Notes: generated from the letters alone by a model not told the origin. Positions 26,687 to 36,145 are shown, numbered from the stretch's first letter. The stretch: DNA of 53,691 nucleotides from Bacillus safensis FO-36b (GCF_000691165.1 NZ_ASJD01000013.1:1-53691); one strand, 5' to 3'. Translations and numbers: made by a program.

Positions 26687-27037
26687 TTAAAAATCAATAA
26701 GAGCCAAACTAACTTGTAAGGCTTCATCAACCTTCTCCATCATCTCATCATCAAGATGTGTGATTTTATCTGTCAATCTTTGTTTATCGATTGTACGAAT
26801 CTGCTCCAAGAGAATGACAGAATCTCGTTCAAAGCCGTAGCGCTTTGCATCAATTTCGACGTGAGTCGGTAATTTCGCTTTTTGTATTTGGGCTGTTATG
26901 GCTGCAACGATAGCAGTCGGGCTGAAGCGATTTCCAATGTCATTTTGAATCACCAATACTGGGCGAACCCCGCCCTGCTCGGAGCCAACAACAGGAGATA
27001 AATCAGCAAAGTAAACATCACCGCGTTTAACAATCAA
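26687..27037 (-). CDS. ndoA: MazF-type endoribonuclease toxin NdoA (EndoA)
   Basis: 116-aa toxin that cuts mRNA at UACAU in B. subtilis. N-terminal [20 protein letters not shown] is the PemK/MazF fingerprint, with [13 protein letters not shown] and the TAIVAAIT core following. It starts 4 bp after its antitoxin gene, so the pair is co-expressed. The toxin-antitoxin pair upstream of rsbR is the standard Bacillus arrangement. Confidence 0.97.
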   Translation of the reverse strand: MIVKRGDVYFADLSPVVGSEQGGVRPVLVIQNDIGNRFSPTAIVAAITAQIQKAKLPTHVEIDAKRYGFERDSVILLEQIRTIDKQRLTDKITHLDDEMMEKVDEALQVSLALIDF

Positions 27038-27041
27038 ATGT

Positions 27042-27323
27042 TTAACCCCCGCTGACTAATCGCTCAACTGTATTCTCAGCCTCAAATTCTGCGTATTGTG
27101 CCTCTGAAGAGATATTCAGATTAATTTTCGCCATCTCCATGTAGCCGCGTCTCATCGATTCACGATTTTGTCGAATATTGCGTTCACGAATATACGTTTT
27201 TGTCGCTCGGTAGATCAATTCATTTCTTGTTACCTTATCCTGCTCTGCTACTCGTTCGATTTCAGACATCAAAGCCTCCGGTAGTCGAATCTTCATTTCG
27301 TTTGTTGCGCTGGATTCAGACAA
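27042..27323 (-). CDS. ndoAI: Antitoxin EndoAI (MazE-like)
   Basis: 93-aa antitoxin. A ribbon-helix-helix DNA-binding N terminus ([18 protein letters not shown]) is followed by a toxin-binding C terminus ([18 protein letters not shown]). The TTG at 27323 has GGAGG 10 nt upstream and gives the [11 protein letters not shown] start seen in B. subtilis; the longer frame to 27395 lacks a good SD. It probably represses its own promoter at 27379-27407. Confidence 0.93.
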   Translation of the reverse strand: MSESSATNEMKIRLPEALMSEIERVAEQDKVTRNELIYRATKTYIRERNIRQNRESMRRGYMEMAKINLNISSEAQYAEFEAENTVERLVSGG

Positions 27324-27378
27324 AAAACATACACCTCCACAAAACTTACGGATACCGTTTCGATCCATTCCAAGACTA

Positions 27379-27407
27379 ATCATACCATTATTCAATGCGC
27401 AAGCAAA
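27379..27407 (-). promoter_or_regulatory. Promoter of ndoAI-ndoA (extended -10)
   Basis: TTTGCT (27402-27407), 17 bp, TATGAT (27379-27384), with an extended -10 TGG just before it. Transcription would begin about 49 nt upstream of the TTG start. Confidence 0.6.
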
Positions 27408-27572
27408 GCTGTTTTTTCATGATTTCTTATTAGAACATGAAGCGGCTGTTCACCCGTAAATCAAAGATGATAATGGAGTTCCTCTTTCACATTATACGCT
27501 TTTTTCCGAAAATCATACGGTATTTCCAAAATCTCTAAAAAAGGGAGAATGTTTACCCCTTCTTTGTAGAAT

Positions 27573-27605
27573 AAAAAGGAACGATGTCAGTTTGACGATC
27601 GTTCC
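27573..27605 (-). terminator. Terminator of alr
   Basis: GGAACGAT pairs perfectly with ATCGTTCC around a 12-nt loop, then TTTTT on the minus strand. Confidence 0.85.
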
Positions 27606-27617
27606 TGTGAAAGCTGT

Positions 27618-28799
27618 TTAGAAAAAGCTTGCCCCGCCTTGAAGAAGCGGATTCCGCACATGCACCCTTTTGCCGTCCTCTATATAAACTCTTGGGACGC
27701 GGTGGCCAATGGAGCAAGTGACTTCATAGTTAATGGTTTCAAGCCTTTTGGCAATTTCATCGACTGATACCATTTCTTCACCTTGTCCACCAATCAAAAC
27801 GACCGGCTCCCCTGCCGGAAGGTTCTCTTTCAGTTCAACCATGAATTGATCCATACATATCCTTCCGGCAATCTTCCGGCGCTTACCGCCAACAAGTACT
27901 TCCGTTCCTGCCAGCTTCCGGATCCACCCGTCTGCATAGCCGACTGGTACCGTACCGATCCATGTATCTTGATTAGCTGTATACGTCGCCCCATAGCTGA
28001 CACTCTCACCCTTTTGAATGAGCTTCACATGGGCGAGTTTTGTATGAAGAGACATGGCTTCTTCCAGCTTGAAAGGAAGTTCATCTTTGATTTCCTCTGA
28101 TGGTGACAGCCCGTACATACTGATGCCGAAGCGAACCATATTAAACAACACTTCTTTAAACCTCAAACCTGCTGCACTATTGGCACAATGAACGAGCAGC
28201 TTTTCCGTATGAAGCGGCTGAAGCAGGGTTTGAAAGGTGTCGACTTGCCGCTCAAAATAGTTCTCATCCTTTTCATCTGCTGTCGCAAAGTGAGTAAATA
28301 CACCTTCCAGCTGTAAATAAGAATGCTCGCTGACAAGCTTCTTTACTTCATTCACTTCCTCTAACGTTTTCACACCTAAACGGTTCATTCCGCTGTCTAT
28401 TTTTAAATGAAAACGAATGGGTTGTCCCATCTGCCCTTTCATCATATCGACGACTTCCCTCAGCCAGCTGGTGGAGTAAGCGGTCATGACCACATTGTAT
28501 CGAACGGCGGTTTTGACATACTCCGGCGGCACAGCGCCGAGTACAAGAATCGGTGCTTTAATGCCTTGATTTCTTAAAGAAATGGCCTCATCTAAAAAGG
28601 CTACAGCTAACAAGTCTGCACCTGCTTTGAGGGCAGCTCTTGCCACTTCTATATCTCCATGTCCATATGCATTGGCTTTCACAACAGCCATCAATTGAAC
28701 ATTTTGACCGATATGATCTTTCATATGTGAAACATTGTGCTTGATTGCTGTTAAATTAATTTCTGCCCATGTGTCTCTATAAAAGGCATTTGTGTCCAT
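27618..28799 (-). CDS. alr: Alanine racemase
   Basis: 393-aa PLP enzyme making D-alanine for the cell wall. The PLP lysine is in AVVKANAYGHG near residue 40; the catalytic Tyr of the other side is in GESVSYGATY near 270; IKIDSGMNRLG is near 132. Length fits the B. subtilis 389-aa Alr. It is downstream of ydcC in the same direction and ends in its own terminator. Confidence 0.96.
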   Translation of the reverse strand: MDTNAFYRDTWAEINLTAIKHNVSHMKDHIGQNVQLMAVVKANAYGHGDIEVARAALKAGADLLAVAFLDEAISLRNQGIKAPILVLGAVPPEYVKTAVRYNVVMTAYSTSWLREVVDMMKGQMGQPIRFHLKIDSGMNRLGVKTLEEVNEVKKLVSEHSYLQLEGVFTHFATADEKDENYFERQVDTFQTLLQPLHTEKLLVHCANSAAGLRFKEVLFNMVRFGISMYGLSPSEEIKDELPFKLEEAMSLHTKLAHVKLIQKGESVSYGATYTANQDTWIGTVPVGYADGWIRKLAGTEVLVGGKRRKIAGRICMDQFMVELKENLPAGEPVVLIGGQGEEMVSVDEIAKRLETINYEVTCSIGHRVPRVYIEDGKRVHVRNPLLQGGASFF

Positions 28800-28876
28800 C
28801 AGTCACACTTCCCTATTGAATGATTCAATCCCCTCATATGATACTAAAAATCAAGAATAATGTGAAACAAATCAAA

Positions 28877-28903
28877 GAAAATCAGCCCTTGCACAGGGCT
28901 GAT
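28877..28903 (-). terminator. Probable terminator of ydcC
   Basis: ATCAGCCCT pairs perfectly with AGGGCTGAT around 5 nt; on the minus strand TTTTCTTTG follows. The T tract is broken, so termination may be partial and alr may share the transcript. Confidence 0.6.
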
Positions 28904-28926
28904 ATGTTGTTTTTTAAGGCTCTCGC

Positions 28927-29934
28927 CTATTTAGCTGACTGGCCTTCTACACTCTTTGCAACCATCAACAGCTCTTCCTTCGATAGATCACTTGAGGAAA
29001 TTAAATAGTCAACTCCGTCAGATGTCCATGAGAGGGATTGATCTGTCAGAACCCCTACTGTCATGCCAAGATCGACCGGCTCGCCGTTCATCGTGACAGG
29101 CGTAGATGCTTCAGCTACTCTCGCTTTTTCCTGGATGAGTGTGAAGGATTTCTTGCCGCCGTAAGTAATCACATAACGCTTCCCAGCATCTGTCGTCATT
29201 TCTTTTTCTTCCATCTTCTTCACGCCTTCTGGCATATCAACTGGTGTTTTCACCGCAAAGCTGTCAGATGGGTCTGCACTTGTGGCAACATCCATTTGAG
29301 AGAGTGTCATGTTTTTCTTCTCATCAAATGCATCTTTGTCAAAGGATTTATTGAATTCAAAGTGAGAGAATTCCACTTTCACCATTGGCTTTTTGTCGCT
29401 ATCCAGCACTTTCACACTGGCAGGCGCCATTGTTTTCTTATGAAAGGTAATCTCTTGGGTAGGCAGCATTTGGTTGTGCTGATAATTGGTCTTCGTTTCG
29501 AACACATACTTTGACTCTTTCGCTTTGAACTGAGCTGCACTGTCATTTTTAATGTCCTTCACAAGTGATTCGAATAAATAGACCTGACTGCTATTATTCG
29601 GCCAATCACTATGGAAACGGAAGCTCTTGTTCAATGAAGGTGTCAGCACAAACACACCATTGCCATTTCTTAAAATGACTTGACTCTGATCCTTTTTCGG
29701 ATTTTCTAAATAGACACGGTAAAGCTCCGGCTTTTTGTACCAAATTTCTACCTGGTACTCCTGCGGGTCATTTCCTGTCTCAATGGTCATTTTTGCTTTG
29801 GCTTTGTATGATGTCATTTCCTCTGCCTTTTTGTTTAAATCTCCAACGATATCCTTCTGAGATTTTTGACCGCATGCGGAGAGAATCAGTACAAAAAGGA
29901 TTCCCGTTACAAGCAAAACAAAGCTTTTTCTCAC
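28927..29934 (-). CDS. ydcC: Lipoprotein with LolA-like fold (YdcC family)
   Basis: About 335 aa. A lipoprotein signal peptide ends in the lipobox LSAC near residue 20, so the mature protein is anchored outside the membrane. The rest looks like the outer-membrane-lipoprotein-carrier/DUF4367 fold seen in YdcC, linked to sporulation in B. subtilis. The TTG at 29943 lies directly against AAGGGG; the GTG at 29934 has 9-nt spacing and is preferred. Function is not established. Confidence 0.82.
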   Translation of the reverse strand: MRKSFVLLVTGILFVLILSACGQKSQKDIVGDLNKKAEEMTSYKAKAKMTIETGNDPQEYQVEIWYKKPELYRVYLENPKKDQSQVILRNGNGVFVLTPSLNKSFRFHSDWPNNSSQVYLFESLVKDIKNDSAAQFKAKESKYVFETKTNYQHNQMLPTQEITFHKKTMAPASVKVLDSDKKPMVKVEFSHFEFNKSFDKDAFDEKKNMTLSQMDVATSADPSDSFAVKTPVDMPEGVKKMEEKEMTTDAGKRYVITYGGKKSFTLIQEKARVAEASTPVTMNGEPVDLGMTVGVLTDQSLSWTSDGVDYLISSSDLSKEELLMVAKSVEGQSAK

Positions 29935-30103
29935 CCTTTTCAACCCCTTCGTTAATTGTGTTAAAAGGAAGAAACCGCTTGTTTGACTTTAACAGTACGC
30001 CTCAAGAGTTAACTGCGTACCGCGAACCATCAAAGCCTGTTAGCAACTCGCCCTTCCTTATCGCACTACCCAATATATGAAGGGGGGACAAACAATATGC
30101 AGA

Positions 30104-30469
30104 CTAGCTTGACAACCTTTCAATTAAAACTTGTGCAGCAGCATATTCCTTTGTATGGGTTATCGACACATGGACCTGATCGCCCTCTGCTTTCTCGCTT
30201 TTGATGATGGGTTTCCCCTTATCGTCTTTTTGAATGTCTATGTCATGAAAGCTTAAATGCTGACCGATTCCCGTTCCGTATGCTTTAGCGAAGGCTTCCT
30301 TTGCCGCAAAGCGTCCTGCCAAAAATTCCAGCTGTCTTTTTTCACTGAGTGTAAGAAAGACGTCCTGTTCACTTAAAGTCAAAATTCGTTCCGGTAAACG
30401 GGGCTGTCTGCTGAGCACCCGCGAAAGACGGTCGATCTCTACAATATCAATGCCTATTCCTTTGATCAT
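30104..30469 (-). CDS. acpS: Holo-[acyl-carrier-protein] synthase
   Basis: 121-aa phosphopantetheinyl transferase that activates acyl carrier protein. It begins MIKGIGIDIVEIDR with the Mg-binding Asp, and has RFAAKEAFAKAYGTGIG near residue 53. Short size fits the trimeric AcpS class. It diverges from the rhomboid gene. Confidence 0.95.
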   Translation of the reverse strand: MIKGIGIDIVEIDRLSRVLSRQPRLPERILTLSEQDVFLTLSEKRQLEFLAGRFAAKEAFAKAYGTGIGQHLSFHDIDIQKDDKGKPIIKSEKAEGDQVHVSITHTKEYAAAQVLIERLSS

Positions 30470-30563
30470 GAGGTACCTCCTATGATACTCGTACTAATTT
30501 GAGTGTTCGCTTCATAAACGTGTTACTATAAACTTACCATTATCTAGTCAAAAGGGGTTTGTT

Positions 30564-31169
30564 ATGTTTATTCGAACGGAGAGCTTTCAACAATTTATTA
30601 GATCGTATCCAATCGTAACAGCGATCCTTGCTTTACAAATCGGCCTGTGGCTTATTTTTGCGGTTCCTATCCCTATTATACAGCTTGGACAGGATCATCT
30701 CGTCGGTTTCAATTATGGTGTAGCAGCTGGGGAATGGTGGCGTCTCGTCACACCTATTTTTCTGCACGGGAGTCTCACGCATATTTTATTCAATTCCATG
30801 TCCCTTTTCTTGTTCGCCCCAGCGCTTGAACATTTGCTTGGGAAGGTTCGATTTCTAATCATTTATCTCGGTGCAGGATTCATTGGCAATCTCGGAACCT
30901 ATTGGGTGGAGCCTTTAGAGTATGTACATGTTGGCGCTTCTGGTGCGATCTTCGGTTTGTTTGGGGTTTATCTATACCTTGCCCTGTTTAAACCGCACAT
31001 GATGGACCGCGGGAATTCACAAGTGATTTTAACGATTCTTGCTGTTTCTGTCATCATGACGTTCGTCAATTCGAACATCAATATCATGGCTCACTTATTT
31101 GGATTGATCGGCGGTATGATTCTAGCACCGATTACGCTGCTTTTCCATTCGAAAAAAAGACGCTATTAA
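30564..31169 (+). CDS. ydcA: Rhomboid-family intramembrane serine protease
   Basis: 201 aa, six hydrophobic helices. The first conserved loop has WWRLVTPIFLHGSLTHILFNS. The catalytic Ser is in GASGAIFGLFG near 130, and the catalytic His is in the last helix (NIMAHLFGLIGG) near 176. Substrates are unknown. It is the only rightward gene here and shares a bidirectional terminator with ydbT. Confidence 0.9.
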   Translation: MFIRTESFQQFIRSYPIVTAILALQIGLWLIFAVPIPIIQLGQDHLVGFNYGVAAGEWWRLVTPIFLHGSLTHILFNSMSLFLFAPALEHLLGKVRFLIIYLGAGFIGNLGTYWVEPLEYVHVGASGAIFGLFGVYLYLALFKPHMMDRGNSQVILTILAVSVIMTFVNSNINIMAHLFGLIGGMILAPITLLFHSKKRRY

Positions 31170-31179
31170 TCTCATAAAA

Positions 31180-31217
31180 AATGTCGATCACTCCTCAAGC
31201 AGGAGCTGATCGACATT
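31180..31217. terminator. Bidirectional terminator, ydcA / ydbT
   Basis: AATGTCGATCA pairs perfectly with TGATCGACATT, with A and T tracts on each side. The ydbT stop is 7 bp away. Confidence 0.92.
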
Positions 31218-31223
31218 TTTCGT

Positions 31224-32720
31224 TTAAGACGGTTGATTTTTTTCATACGAATACCAATCAAATACACGTGCCGCATCTTCTTCCTCAAGGTGATGCACAC
31301 CAAAGGAATCAAGCAGCGCAGAGGATTTCACAAAGGTGTGAATACTGGCGACCCGGCCTTTCTTTTGGAAAAAAGATTGCGTCATCGTATAGTTTTGCAT
31401 TCGTTTTCTCAAGACAATGCCAGTGGTCTTGCCAATGCCTCTTGATGTCATTTGAATCAATGAATCTTTGATTGTATATCCTGATTGTTTATAAGCTAAA
31501 TAGCCAAAGAATAGAGCAAGCGGTAACGGAATGAGTCCCAAATATCCCCATGGCGGAAAGCGTACCGACAGGATGATACCTACAAGTAACGGCACAAAGC
31601 CATATGAGATCAGGTAGCGCTTGAGCGAACGTTTTGGCACTTTTTTCAGCTCTGTTTCTGGTGCTACATGATAATGATCGGTGAATTGTGACAGCAATTC
31701 ATTTATTTTTTTCTTCCGAATGAGCGGAAATAAGACGGAAGAGGTTTCTTTCTCTGTAATCGAACCTCCCGCACTAACAAGCATCACCGTCGCAAAACCA
31801 AAAGGCTCACGGATCATATTCTCTTTGATTTTCACTGCTTGAATTCTCGCAAGTGGAATGGTCATTTGATGTCTCTCGATGAGCCCTCTTGTAATGATGA
31901 TGTCATTCCCTTTTCGTTTTGCAGCAAAATTCGCATACTGAAGTGCTGTTACCCCGACACTCAGGATCCACGCGATCAATACGGCAAGAAATATCAAAAT
32001 CGCATAGATTTCAACGCTCGCATGACTTAAAAAAGAGAACTGCTTGAAGAACCCGTCCAAAGGAAGAATTTCATCTATTTGCGTGTAGATGGCGAGACAC
32101 CCGGATATAATGACTCCGATACCGCTTGAAGTGGTCGCAGCCAAAAGCAATTCTGGCACACCCATACGATAGGAGACATTGATTTCTTCCTGCACAGGTT
32201 TTTGCACAGTCAAATGGCCAGGCAGATCACCCGCTTCATCCGTCATTTCTTCTTCCTGCAAGCTTTTCTTCCGGTTGAAAATCGACTGCTTTAATTGTTC
32301 CGCTTCTGCTTTTGTAATCGCGGTCAGGCTCACTTCTGGACCATCCGTTCCGCCTGCCGTTTCGATTTGGACCCGTACTAAACCGAAAATCCGCTGAAAA
32401 ATGCCTTCACTTGTATTAACCGTTTGAATTCGTTCTAACGAGATATATTTTTTCTTTTTCGTAATCACACCCGATTCCACACGAAATTCATCGTCTTCCA
32501 TCCGGTAAGTGAATCGTCTCCATTCTAAAATGGTAAAAACGGCTTTCCATAAAAGAAGCACACCAAGAATGATAAATGCATAAAAGCGAATGCTCGAATT
32601 CGAGTTCACAAAAATCAACACGAAAAAAGGGATAATGAAGTTTTTGATCATGGATACAGCATCTGATATAAAATCAATGAACATCGAGATGGGATGTACA
32701 CGTTTTGGTTCAGACATCAT
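31224..32720 (-). CDS. ydbT: Membrane protein with tandem PH-like (bPH2) domains, YdbT
   Basis: 498 aa with several transmembrane segments (near 20-60, 205-265, 385-425) alternating with bacterial PH-like domains (YdbT/DUF304 family; motifs DEFRVESGVITKKKKYISLERIQ near 75 and IPLARIQAVKIKENMI near 293). It overlaps ydbS by 11 bp. In related Bacillus the YdbS-YdbT pair has been linked to resistance against the circular bacteriocin amylocyclicin; whether this holds here is inference. Confidence 0.85.
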   Translation of the reverse strand: MMSEPKRVHPISMFIDFISDAVSMIKNFIIPFFVLIFVNSNSSIRFYAFIILGVLLLWKAVFTILEWRRFTYRMEDDEFRVESGVITKKKKYISLERIQTVNTSEGIFQRIFGLVRVQIETAGGTDGPEVSLTAITKAEAEQLKQSIFNRKKSLQEEEMTDEAGDLPGHLTVQKPVQEEINVSYRMGVPELLLAATTSSGIGVIISGCLAIYTQIDEILPLDGFFKQFSFLSHASVEIYAILIFLAVLIAWILSVGVTALQYANFAAKRKGNDIIITRGLIERHQMTIPLARIQAVKIKENMIREPFGFATVMLVSAGGSITEKETSSVLFPLIRKKKINELLSQFTDHYHVAPETELKKVPKRSLKRYLISYGFVPLLVGIILSVRFPPWGYLGLIPLPLALFFGYLAYKQSGYTIKDSLIQMTSRGIGKTTGIVLRKRMQNYTMTQSFFQKKGRVASIHTFVKSSALLDSFGVHHLEEEDAARVFDWYSYEKNQPS

Positions 32721-33189
32721 CTTCTGTCACCCTTGCTAAACGAGATATGTAATCACGAAGCTCATCTGCCTCTTCTAATTCTAGCGCCGGTATATCATGA
32801 ACTGTGGCAGCAGTCGAAATTTGAACAGATGCCAAACGGTAGCGCCTTAAAAGCGGCCCTTGAGATGTATCAACATGCTGAACACGAACCATCGGCACAA
32901 TTACACGTGTGACGCGAATGAGTCCATGCTGTATTTCAATTTCATTTTCGAATACTTCGTAGCGCCAGATGTGATGGCGGATTTTTGGTATGAGCCAAAT
33001 GCCAAATATGACCTGTAAGACCCATAAACCAGAAAGGATCGCTCCAATCCAATATGGCCATTGAAAATAGTAGCTAGCAACAAATACCCCAATGATGATG
33101 AGTAAAAAAATCAATGAGATAATTCCATTTTGAAGACGCCATACCTTTAAACCATTTAAACTAATTTGACGTTGCGGCTGTTTTCTCAC
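32710..33189 (-). CDS. ydbS: Membrane protein with one PH-like (bPH2) domain, YdbS
   Basis: 159 aa. Two hydrophobic helices near residues 22-70 are followed by a bPH2 domain (NEIEIQHGLIRVTRVIVPMVRVQHVDTSQGP). GTG start behind GGGGGAAG. Its stop overlaps the ydbT start, so the two proteins likely form one complex. Confidence 0.86.
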   Translation of the reverse strand: MRKQPQRQISLNGLKVWRLQNGIISLIFLLIIIGVFVASYYFQWPYWIGAILSGLWVLQVIFGIWLIPKIRHHIWRYEVFENEIEIQHGLIRVTRVIVPMVRVQHVDTSQGPLLRRYRLASVQISTAATVHDIPALELEEADELRDYISRLARVTEDDV

Positions 33190-33266
33190 ATTCTTCCCCC
33201 ATTCTCATACTTTTCTATCAATATATTACGTAACAAAGCCTAAAAAGTTTCAATTTCAGCCTGTTA

Positions 33267-33294
33267 AAAAAAGCGAACCCTGCAAAGGATTCGC
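33267..33294 (-). terminator. Terminator of cshA
   Basis: GCGAATCC pairs with GGGTTCGC (one G-U) around TTTGCA, followed by seven T on the minus strand. Confidence 0.88.
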
Positions 33295-33303
33295 TCTTGT
33301 ATG

Positions 33304-34803
33304 TTAGTTGTTATAAGATTTCTTTTGACGACGATCGTTAGAAGAACGATTGCGGTCATTTGAAGAACGCTTTTTATCACCATAAGATGAACGGGTGTTC
33401 TTGCCTTTTCCACGGTAGCCTCCGCCACCGCCGCCGTCTCTGCGTTTAGAAGAACTGCGGTTGTTACGATGACGTTTAGAAATCATCGGTGCTTCATCTG
33501 TTAAACGAACAGGCGTTGCATCCGGCTCTTTTGTCATCATTTTGATCGCAGCTGCAACCACTGTCACAGAATCATGATCTTCCAACAATTCAGCAGCAGC
33601 TGTCATATAGAAGTTCAAGTTGTTTTCACTGATGATCGTGCGTAGACGGTCAACTGTTACTTGCTGTTGTCCTTCAATCGCCTCATCTAGTGTAGGTTCT
33701 TTCATACGATCCATTTTACGTTTAGTCGTTTGCTCAATCGCACGAAGCATATCTTTTTCACGTGGTGTGATGAATGTCATCGCCATACCTGTACGTCCAG
33801 CACGTCCTGTACGTCCAATACGGTGCACGTAGCTTTCTGGATCTTGCGGTACGTCAAAGTTATACACGTGTGTGACGCCTGAGATATCAAGTCCACGTGC
33901 TGCAACGTCTGTTGCGACAAGCACATCGATTGAACCCTCTTTGAATTTACGAAGCGCAACCATACGTTTTGCTTGAGTCAGGTCACCATGAATTCCTTCA
34001 GCTGTATAACCTCTAAGGTTAAGTGCTTCAGTCAATTCGTCCACACGGCGTTTCGTACGGCCGAAGACAATTGAAAGCTCAGGTGATTGAATGTCAAGAA
34101 GACGAGTCAATGTATCAAACTTTTTACGTTCGTGAATATCCAAATAGAACTGTTGGATGTTAGATACAGTCATTTCTTTCGCTTTTACTTTTACGTGTTC
34201 TGGGTTTGTCATGAAACGCTCTGCAATGCGCTTAATTGGTGCAGGCATTGTCGCAGAGAATAAAAGTGTTTGGTGTTCACTTGGTACATTTGAAAGGATC
34301 GCTTCAATGTCTTCGATGAAACCCATGTTTAGCATTTCGTCTGCTTCATCTAGCACAACTGTTTCAACGTTTTGAAGACGCATTGTACGACGGTTAATGT
34401 GATCGAGTAAACGTCCTGGAGTCCCTACGATGATATGAGGATTTTTCTTGAGCGAACGGATTTGACGGCCGATATCTTGTCCACCGTAAATAGGAAGTAC
34501 GCGTGCACGCTTGTCTTGGCCGATTTTATATAGCTCTTCAGATACTTGAATCGCTAATTCTCTTGTTGGCGCAATGATAATCGCTTGGATATTTGGAGAC
34601 GCTGGGTCAATTTTTTCTACAAGAGGAATACCAAATGCTGCAGTTTTTCCTGTTCCTGTTTGTGCTTGTCCGATGACATCTTTATTTTGAAGACCGAGAG
34701 GAATCGTTTCTGCTTGAATCGGTGTTGCTTCTTCGAATCCCATGCGGTTAATAGCCTTCATGAGACTTTCGCTTAATTGAAAATCTTGAAACGTTATAGT
34801 CAA
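33304..34803 (-). CDS. cshA: DEAD-box RNA helicase CshA
   Basis: 499 aa. Core motifs in order: Q motif and GFEEATPIQ, Walker A AQTGTGKT near 48, [18 protein letters not shown] box DEADEMLN near 155, SAT, and the C-terminal helicase core ending [14 protein letters not shown] basic, Gly/Arg/Ser-rich tail (about 450-499) fits RNA binding. CshA works with the RNA degradosome and in cold adaptation. TTG start at 34803 with AAGGAG 10 nt upstream gives the N terminus of B. subtilis CshA; the frame is open further upstream without a good SD. Confidence 0.95.
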   Translation of the reverse strand: MTITFQDFQLSESLMKAINRMGFEEATPIQAETIPLGLQNKDVIGQAQTGTGKTAAFGIPLVEKIDPASPNIQAIIIAPTRELAIQVSEELYKIGQDKRARVLPIYGGQDIGRQIRSLKKNPHIIVGTPGRLLDHINRRTMRLQNVETVVLDEADEMLNMGFIEDIEAILSNVPSEHQTLLFSATMPAPIKRIAERFMTNPEHVKVKAKEMTVSNIQQFYLDIHERKKFDTLTRLLDIQSPELSIVFGRTKRRVDELTEALNLRGYTAEGIHGDLTQAKRMVALRKFKEGSIDVLVATDVAARGLDISGVTHVYNFDVPQDPESYVHRIGRTGRAGRTGMAMTFITPREKDMLRAIEQTTKRKMDRMKEPTLDEAIEGQQQVTVDRLRTIISENNLNFYMTAAAELLEDHDSVTVVAAAIKMMTKEPDATPVRLTDEAPMISKRHRNNRSSSKRRDGGGGGGYRGKGKNTRSSYGDKKRSSNDRNRSSNDRRQKKSYNN

Positions 34804-34855
34804 TTTATTCAAACTCCTTCTAATTGCTGTTTCAGTAATCTCGTGAATGATCATT

Positions 34856-34882
34856 AAAAACTGCCCTTTTCTGAAAGGACAG
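34856..34882 (-). promoter_or_regulatory. Leader hairpin with U tract before cshA
   Basis: Minus strand CTGTCCTTT pairs with AAAGGGCAG (9 bp, one G-U) around CAGA, then TTTTT. It is about 50 nt upstream of the cshA start. From the near promoter it would be the extreme 5' end of the mRNA; from the far one it would lie inside the leader as an attenuator. Confidence 0.55.
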
Positions 34883-34886
34883 GTCC

Positions 34887-34950
34887 ATTATATACAAAGC
34901 CCGAATTACCCTACCTTATATCTTACCATTACACTATTTGTTTTTCAACA
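34887..34950 (-). promoter_or_regulatory. Candidate cshA promoter region
   Basis: On the minus strand TTGAAA, 17 bp, TAAGAT forms one promoter at roughly 34917-34945. A second -10 TATAAT at 34887-34892 lacks a good -35. Both would make a leader of 75 nt or more before cshA. Confidence 0.5.
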
Positions 34951-34968
34951 AGACAGAAATGGATATAT

Positions 34969-35307
34969 CTACTGCTCTACAATGACAGATTCACCTTCAC
35001 TTTGATCTCCGTCCATCCATTTCCACTTTTCAAACAGTTGAATTTTTCCGTTATCCAGCTGCTTTGGAGTAGAATTGCAAGTCCCGCTTCTCATGCTGCC
35101 GTCCTTGCTTACATGGTGATATCTAAAATGAAGTGTTCCATCCTCATTCACAGTTCCTACAAGTACGCCAGATATAATACTGCCGCCTTGATATGTGCCC
35201 GTTAATATATTCCCGTCCTGACGATATTGAAATATGGTTCCTGCTGATACTTCTCCGTTACTCGAATTAGACTGCGGGACAAAGGTTTTTCCGTCATATT
35301 GAAACAA
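34969..35307 (-). CDS. Small conserved protein, MORN-like repeats, function unknown
   Basis: About 112 aa, no signal or membrane segment. It has repeated GNILTGTYQGGSI, SGVLVG and GTLHFRYHHV patterns that look like a small beta sheet, with a conserved KWKWMDGD near the end. Homologues in Bacillus are often labelled n-acetylglutamate synthase, a name I consider unsupported: there is no GNAT or kinase-like domain. A TTG at 35316 abuts AAGGTGG; the TTG at 35307 has 9-nt spacing and is preferred. Confidence 0.7.
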   Translation of the reverse strand: MFQYDGKTFVPQSNSSNGEVSAGTIFQYRQDGNILTGTYQGGSIISGVLVGTVNEDGTLHFRYHHVSKDGSMRSGTCNSTPKQLDNGKIQLFEKWKWMDGDQSEGESVIVEQ

Positions 35308-35434
35308 CCGAATCAACCACCTTTTCTTTCCTATTGTACCATATGCCTGTCACTCATTCGACAAAAATGATGCAAATTTTAACAAGTGGGATTCAATTTA
35401 TATTAGTTTAGCCACATTTTAGCTTTTCTATAGA

Positions 35435-36127
35435 TTAAATTGCTTTTTTTAGAAAATGTTCTACTTTCTCAAACAATTGCTGGGCACATGGCTCATGACA
35501 AACATGATGTTTACAATCGGGCAAATAAAACATTTCTTTCTGGCGAGACGGGACTTTATGATAAATAAATTCTGCACTTGAAGCAGGCACAATCCCGTCG
35601 CTTTCACCTTGAACAATTAACACAGGCAGATGAAGCTTCTCAAGCGAATTCTTCGTTTGCTTTACCAGCTTCACAAATTCTATCGCAGCTGACAGCGGCG
35701 TGCTTGTGAGCTTATGGCGATATCGATCATATAAAGGGTTTGTATCAATGATCCCTGACAGGGACTCCTTTACCATCTGCCTTGTGTCTTGCATTATTTG
35801 TTTTGGGTTCACATATTTAGCCGCAGCACTTAATAGGACGAGACGGGCAACTGGGTACTTCGCGGCTAAATAAGAAGCAATCATTCCGCCCATAGAAAAG
35901 CCGATCAAATACATGGTGTCACAAGTTCGATAAAGGGATAGAAGTTCGAGTTCAGCTGTCGCTATCCATTCTTGATAAAGAATGCCTTTTAACTGAAGCT
36001 CCTCTCCATGCCCCGGAAGCGTAACAGACTGCACATTCCAATCTGCCGCCTGTTTTAAATATTGCGCCAGCGGTTCTACTTCATAAGGGGCACCAGTAAA
36101 ACCGTGGATACATAAACAGCCAATCAT
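35435..36127 (-). CDS. Alpha/beta hydrolase, carboxylesterase/monoglyceride-lipase type
   Basis: 230-aa cytoplasmic esterase. Oxyanion-hole region HGFTGAPYEVEPLA near residue 8, nucleophile elbow GFSMGG near 95, acid GESDGIVP near 176, catalytic His in CKHHVCHE near 205. It resembles the Est30/YvaK class acting on short acyl esters; the natural substrate is unknown. It sits downstream of murF in the same direction (18 bp). I do not recall it at this site in B. subtilis. Confidence 0.85.
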   Translation of the reverse strand: MIGCLCIHGFTGAPYEVEPLAQYLKQAADWNVQSVTLPGHGEELQLKGILYQEWIATAELELLSLYRTCDTMYLIGFSMGGMIASYLAAKYPVARLVLLSAAAKYVNPKQIMQDTRQMVKESLSGIIDTNPLYDRYRHKLTSTPLSAAIEFVKLVKQTKNSLEKLHLPVLIVQGESDGIVPASSAEFIYHKVPSRQKEMFYLPDCKHHVCHEPCAQQLFEKVEHFLKKAI

Positions 36128-36145
36128 TCTGTCACCTTCTCACTT

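Noticed and set aside
29038..29514. Rightward 158-codon frame inside ydcC
   Set aside because: It is antisense to a well-supported lipoprotein gene, rich in His, Cys and Phe, and lacks an SD.
30097..30207. Rightward short frame preceded by GGGGGG near the acpS end
   Set aside because: The SD-like run is attractive, but the frame is entirely antisense to acpS and the peptide resembles nothing I know.
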